From Nannocystaceae bacterium (GTDB lineage: Bacteria; Myxococcota_A; Polyangia; Nannocystales; Nannocystaceae), in assembly GCA_016763875.1 (NCBI GenBank), contig JAESSZ010000765.1:1-5642 (forward strand): a stretch of DNA of 5,642 bases, given 5' to 3'. A model generated the notes under the pieces. That model saw only the letters and a program-made list of their open reading frames with translations, did not search any database and was not told where the DNA came from. Positions 3,998 to 5,642 of this stretch are shown here, in pieces. The position numbers were made by a program, and so were the translations under genes. Every line of letters starts with the position of its first letter. The stretch's first letter is position 1.

Positions 3998-5642
3998 TCA
4001 CTCGTGCGAGGCCAACCAGTTGTCAATGTCCTGACGCATCCGAAGGTAGACGAATCTGTATTTGTCCAAAGCCAGCGTATTGCGGGCGTCCGCCGCCATT
4101 TCTCGCGCGACCGACGGCTGTTCGGCGAACGTGAGCCGAGCCCGGACGAAGTCCAGTGAGGCACGGAGGTCGGGTCTTTTCGCTTCCGCGACCAACGCCG
4201 CCGACCCGTCGAGCTGCACCCGCGCGAGGTCGGCCCGCCCGGCTCGAATGAGGATATCGAGCAACTTGATGAACCCCGCCCGAGTTCGAGGGTGGTCAAC
4301 GCCGTAGTCCTCCAGCATCAACTTGTACCCCCGAGTCGCCTGCTGGACCGCGAGAATAGGGTCACCGCTGGCGAGCGCGACCTCTCCAAGTTCGATCAGG
4401 ACTGTGCCGAGATGACCACCCAAGTCGGGGGCAGCGGCATAGATCGTGCGCGCACGCTCAAGAAACGTGGCGGCAACGCTCATGCGGCCGCGCGCCGTCT
4501 CGACCGCAGCGCGGTTGATCAAGTACTCGCCTACACCCACGGTTTCTCCATACTCTTGGGAGTAGCGCGTAAGAACCACATCCAGCTCGCCCGCGGCGGC
4601 ATCGAACTCGCCGAGGGCCGTGTACACCAATCCTAGATTGCCACGCAGGTCGACCACGCTGATGTGTTCAGGCCCAAGGTCTCGTTCAGCCGCCACGATT
4701 GCGCGCTGGAACTGTGCCCGTGCAACCTTGAACTCCCCACGCACGAACTCCACGACCGCAGTTCGCCGCAATAGTCTGAGAGTCTGTGGATGGTCCGCTC
4801 CGTAGAGCGCGTGGTAAATGGCGACGACCTCATCGTGAGTCTGGGCCAACTCGTCGTACCGACCGAGATCGTAGAGCGCCGGTCCGGTCGAGAGTCGTGC
4901 GCGGGCGTACGTAAGAGAGTCCAACCCGTAGATCCGCCCGCAGATCTCAACGCCCTCTTTGACCATCTCGAGCCCCTCTTCGGCACGTCCCCGTGACGCC
5001 AATGATTGACCGTAGTTGATGAGGAGGGAAGCCCGCATCCCCTCACCGGCCCCCGCCCGGCGCTGGGCGGCTCGCGAGATGCGATAGAAGATGTCCGCCG
5101 CCTCGTAACGATGGGTACGCTGAGAGACCGTATACACAAGACGGCTGGCAGCCTTCGCGACATCGAGGTCGGCCCCGGCCGCCATCAACTCCTCAAGGCC
5201 AGCCAACTGCGTCTCTACGCCCAAGTCCTCCTTACCGTTCGCCGCCTGTGCTGCACCAACTTGAGTCAAGGCCCGACCGATGAAGGGCGCGTAGCCGATC
5301 ACGCGGGCCGTATCAAGCACTTCGACGGCCAGTGTCTCGGCATCGACCACAGCGCCCAAGTCACCCAACGCAATCGAGCGGTGAAGCGAGGCCTCGAGCT
5401 CAGCAAGTCGCTGGCGAACTTCCGGCCGCGCCGGTGGCGGAAGTCCAAGCAGCAAGCGCTCGGTATCCTCGCAGTCCGCGACGTCCGGAAGCCGTTGCAA
5501 GGCATCCGTGGCCAAGCTAGCCGCCGACTCGTGGCCAGCCGCGAGCGCCGTACTCAGGCCATCGAGCACCGCTCGCCGACCCGCCAGACACACCATCTGG
5601 AGGTCAAAGGCCGTTTCCGTCTGCTCACGCCGAACATACGTC
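3998..5642 (-). CDS. TPR-repeat C-terminal region of a probable myxobacterial Ser/Thr protein kinase (5' end outside window)
   Basis: The frame is open from the right edge to TGA at 3998-4000, giving 547 visible residues; the ATG at 5596 is internal, since TYVRREQTETAFDLQ precedes MVCLAGRRAVLDGL in frame. That segment and LQRLPDVADCED resemble the region after the kinase domain in large myxobacterial kinases with TPR tails. The visible part is almost all alpha-helical TPR units from about residue 205 to 485, several with the (Y/L)G-x-(D/E)H linker seen in YGADHPQT, LGPEHISV and YGVDHPRT. Such repeats bind partner proteins. The kinase domain and any membrane segment would lie upstream, outside the window, so kinase identity is inferred. 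The lipoprotein gene follows on the same strand; no terminator was seen between them, so co-transcription is possible. A TPR-only protein is the main alternative. Confidence 0.8.
   Translation of the reverse strand, partial: TYVRREQTETAFDLQMVCLAGRRAVLDGLSTALAAGHESAASLATDALQRLPDVADCEDTERLLLGLPPPARPEVRQRLAELEASLHRSIALGDLGAVVDAETLAVEVLDTARVIGYAPFIGRALTQVGAAQAANGKEDLGVETQLAGLEELMAAGADLDVAKAASRLVYTVSQRTHRYEAADIFYRISRAAQRRAGAGEGMRASLLINYGQSLASRGRAEEGLEMVKEGVEICGRIYGLDSLTYARARLSTGPALYDLGRYDELAQTHDEVVAIYHALYGADHPQTLRLLRRTAVVEFVRGEFKVARAQFQRAIVAAERDLGPEHISVVDLRGNLGLVYTALGEFDAAAGELDVVLTRYSQEYGETVGVGEYLINRAAVETARGRMSVAATFLERARTIYAAAPDLGGHLGTVLIELGEVALASGDPILAVQQATRGYKLMLEDYGVDHPRTRAGFIKLLDILIRAGRADLARVQLDGSAALVAEAKRPDLRASLDFVRARLTFAEQPSVAREMAADARNTLALDKYRFVYLRMRQDIDNWLASHE

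Noticed and set aside
4633..5163. Minus-strand 176-codon frame inside the TPR gene
   Set aside because: It is a Ser/Arg-rich shadow of the TPR frame, common in high-GC DNA.

Overview
The window is a high-GC bacterial segment whose gene content points to Myxococcota, probably a Nannocystis/Enhygromyxa-like lineage. The clues are the C-terminal TPR tail of a myxobacterial-type Ser/Thr kinase, a short lipoprotein with a Gly/Ser/Asp-rich linker and Cys-rich domain, and abundant GTG starts. This assignment is inferred from protein style and has not been tested by a search.

Layout, left to right. (1) 1-1198, minus strand: a complete DUF1993 gene is followed after a single codon by an open frame that runs off the left edge. 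That frame is an apparent chimera. Its first ~154 codons are the N-terminal part of a SagB/ThcOx-type nitroreductase-like dehydrogenase, and its last ~70 visible codons are the internal carbamoyl-phosphate-binding part of an aspartate carbamoyltransferase. (2) 1286-2035, plus strand: a divergent gene for a cobalamin-binding (BtuF/TroA-like) protein loses its family sequence at about 1876, where the frame enters short repeats and then stops. (3) 1880-3413: an apparent mobile module. It holds a Y1/HUH (REP-associated, RAYT-like) transposase gene on the minus strand (2150-3157), a good Rho-independent terminator behind it, a tandem repeat on the left, and on the right a compact array with two perfect 75-bp repeats, each carrying a 9-bp-stem hairpin. 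Both flanks share the motif CCTTGRGTCCGGG in inverted orientation. (4) 3425-5642, minus strand: a 547-residue TPR region open at the right edge, then a 144-residue lipoprotein whose stop lies 11 bases from the repeat array.

How it fits together. The most interesting object is the RAYT-like transposase with its own hairpin repeats and inverted flank motif. The cobalamin-binding gene is cut at the left flank and its missing 3' half is not found beyond the right flank, so a simple clean insertion does not explain the arrangement; a repeat-mediated deletion or rearrangement does. Together with the SagB/ATCase junction, this suggests either a locus with several rearrangements or assembly misjoins at repeats. 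No RNA gene, CRISPR array or integrase was seen. The only gene-free stretch approaching 300 bp (3158-3424) is the right repeat array.
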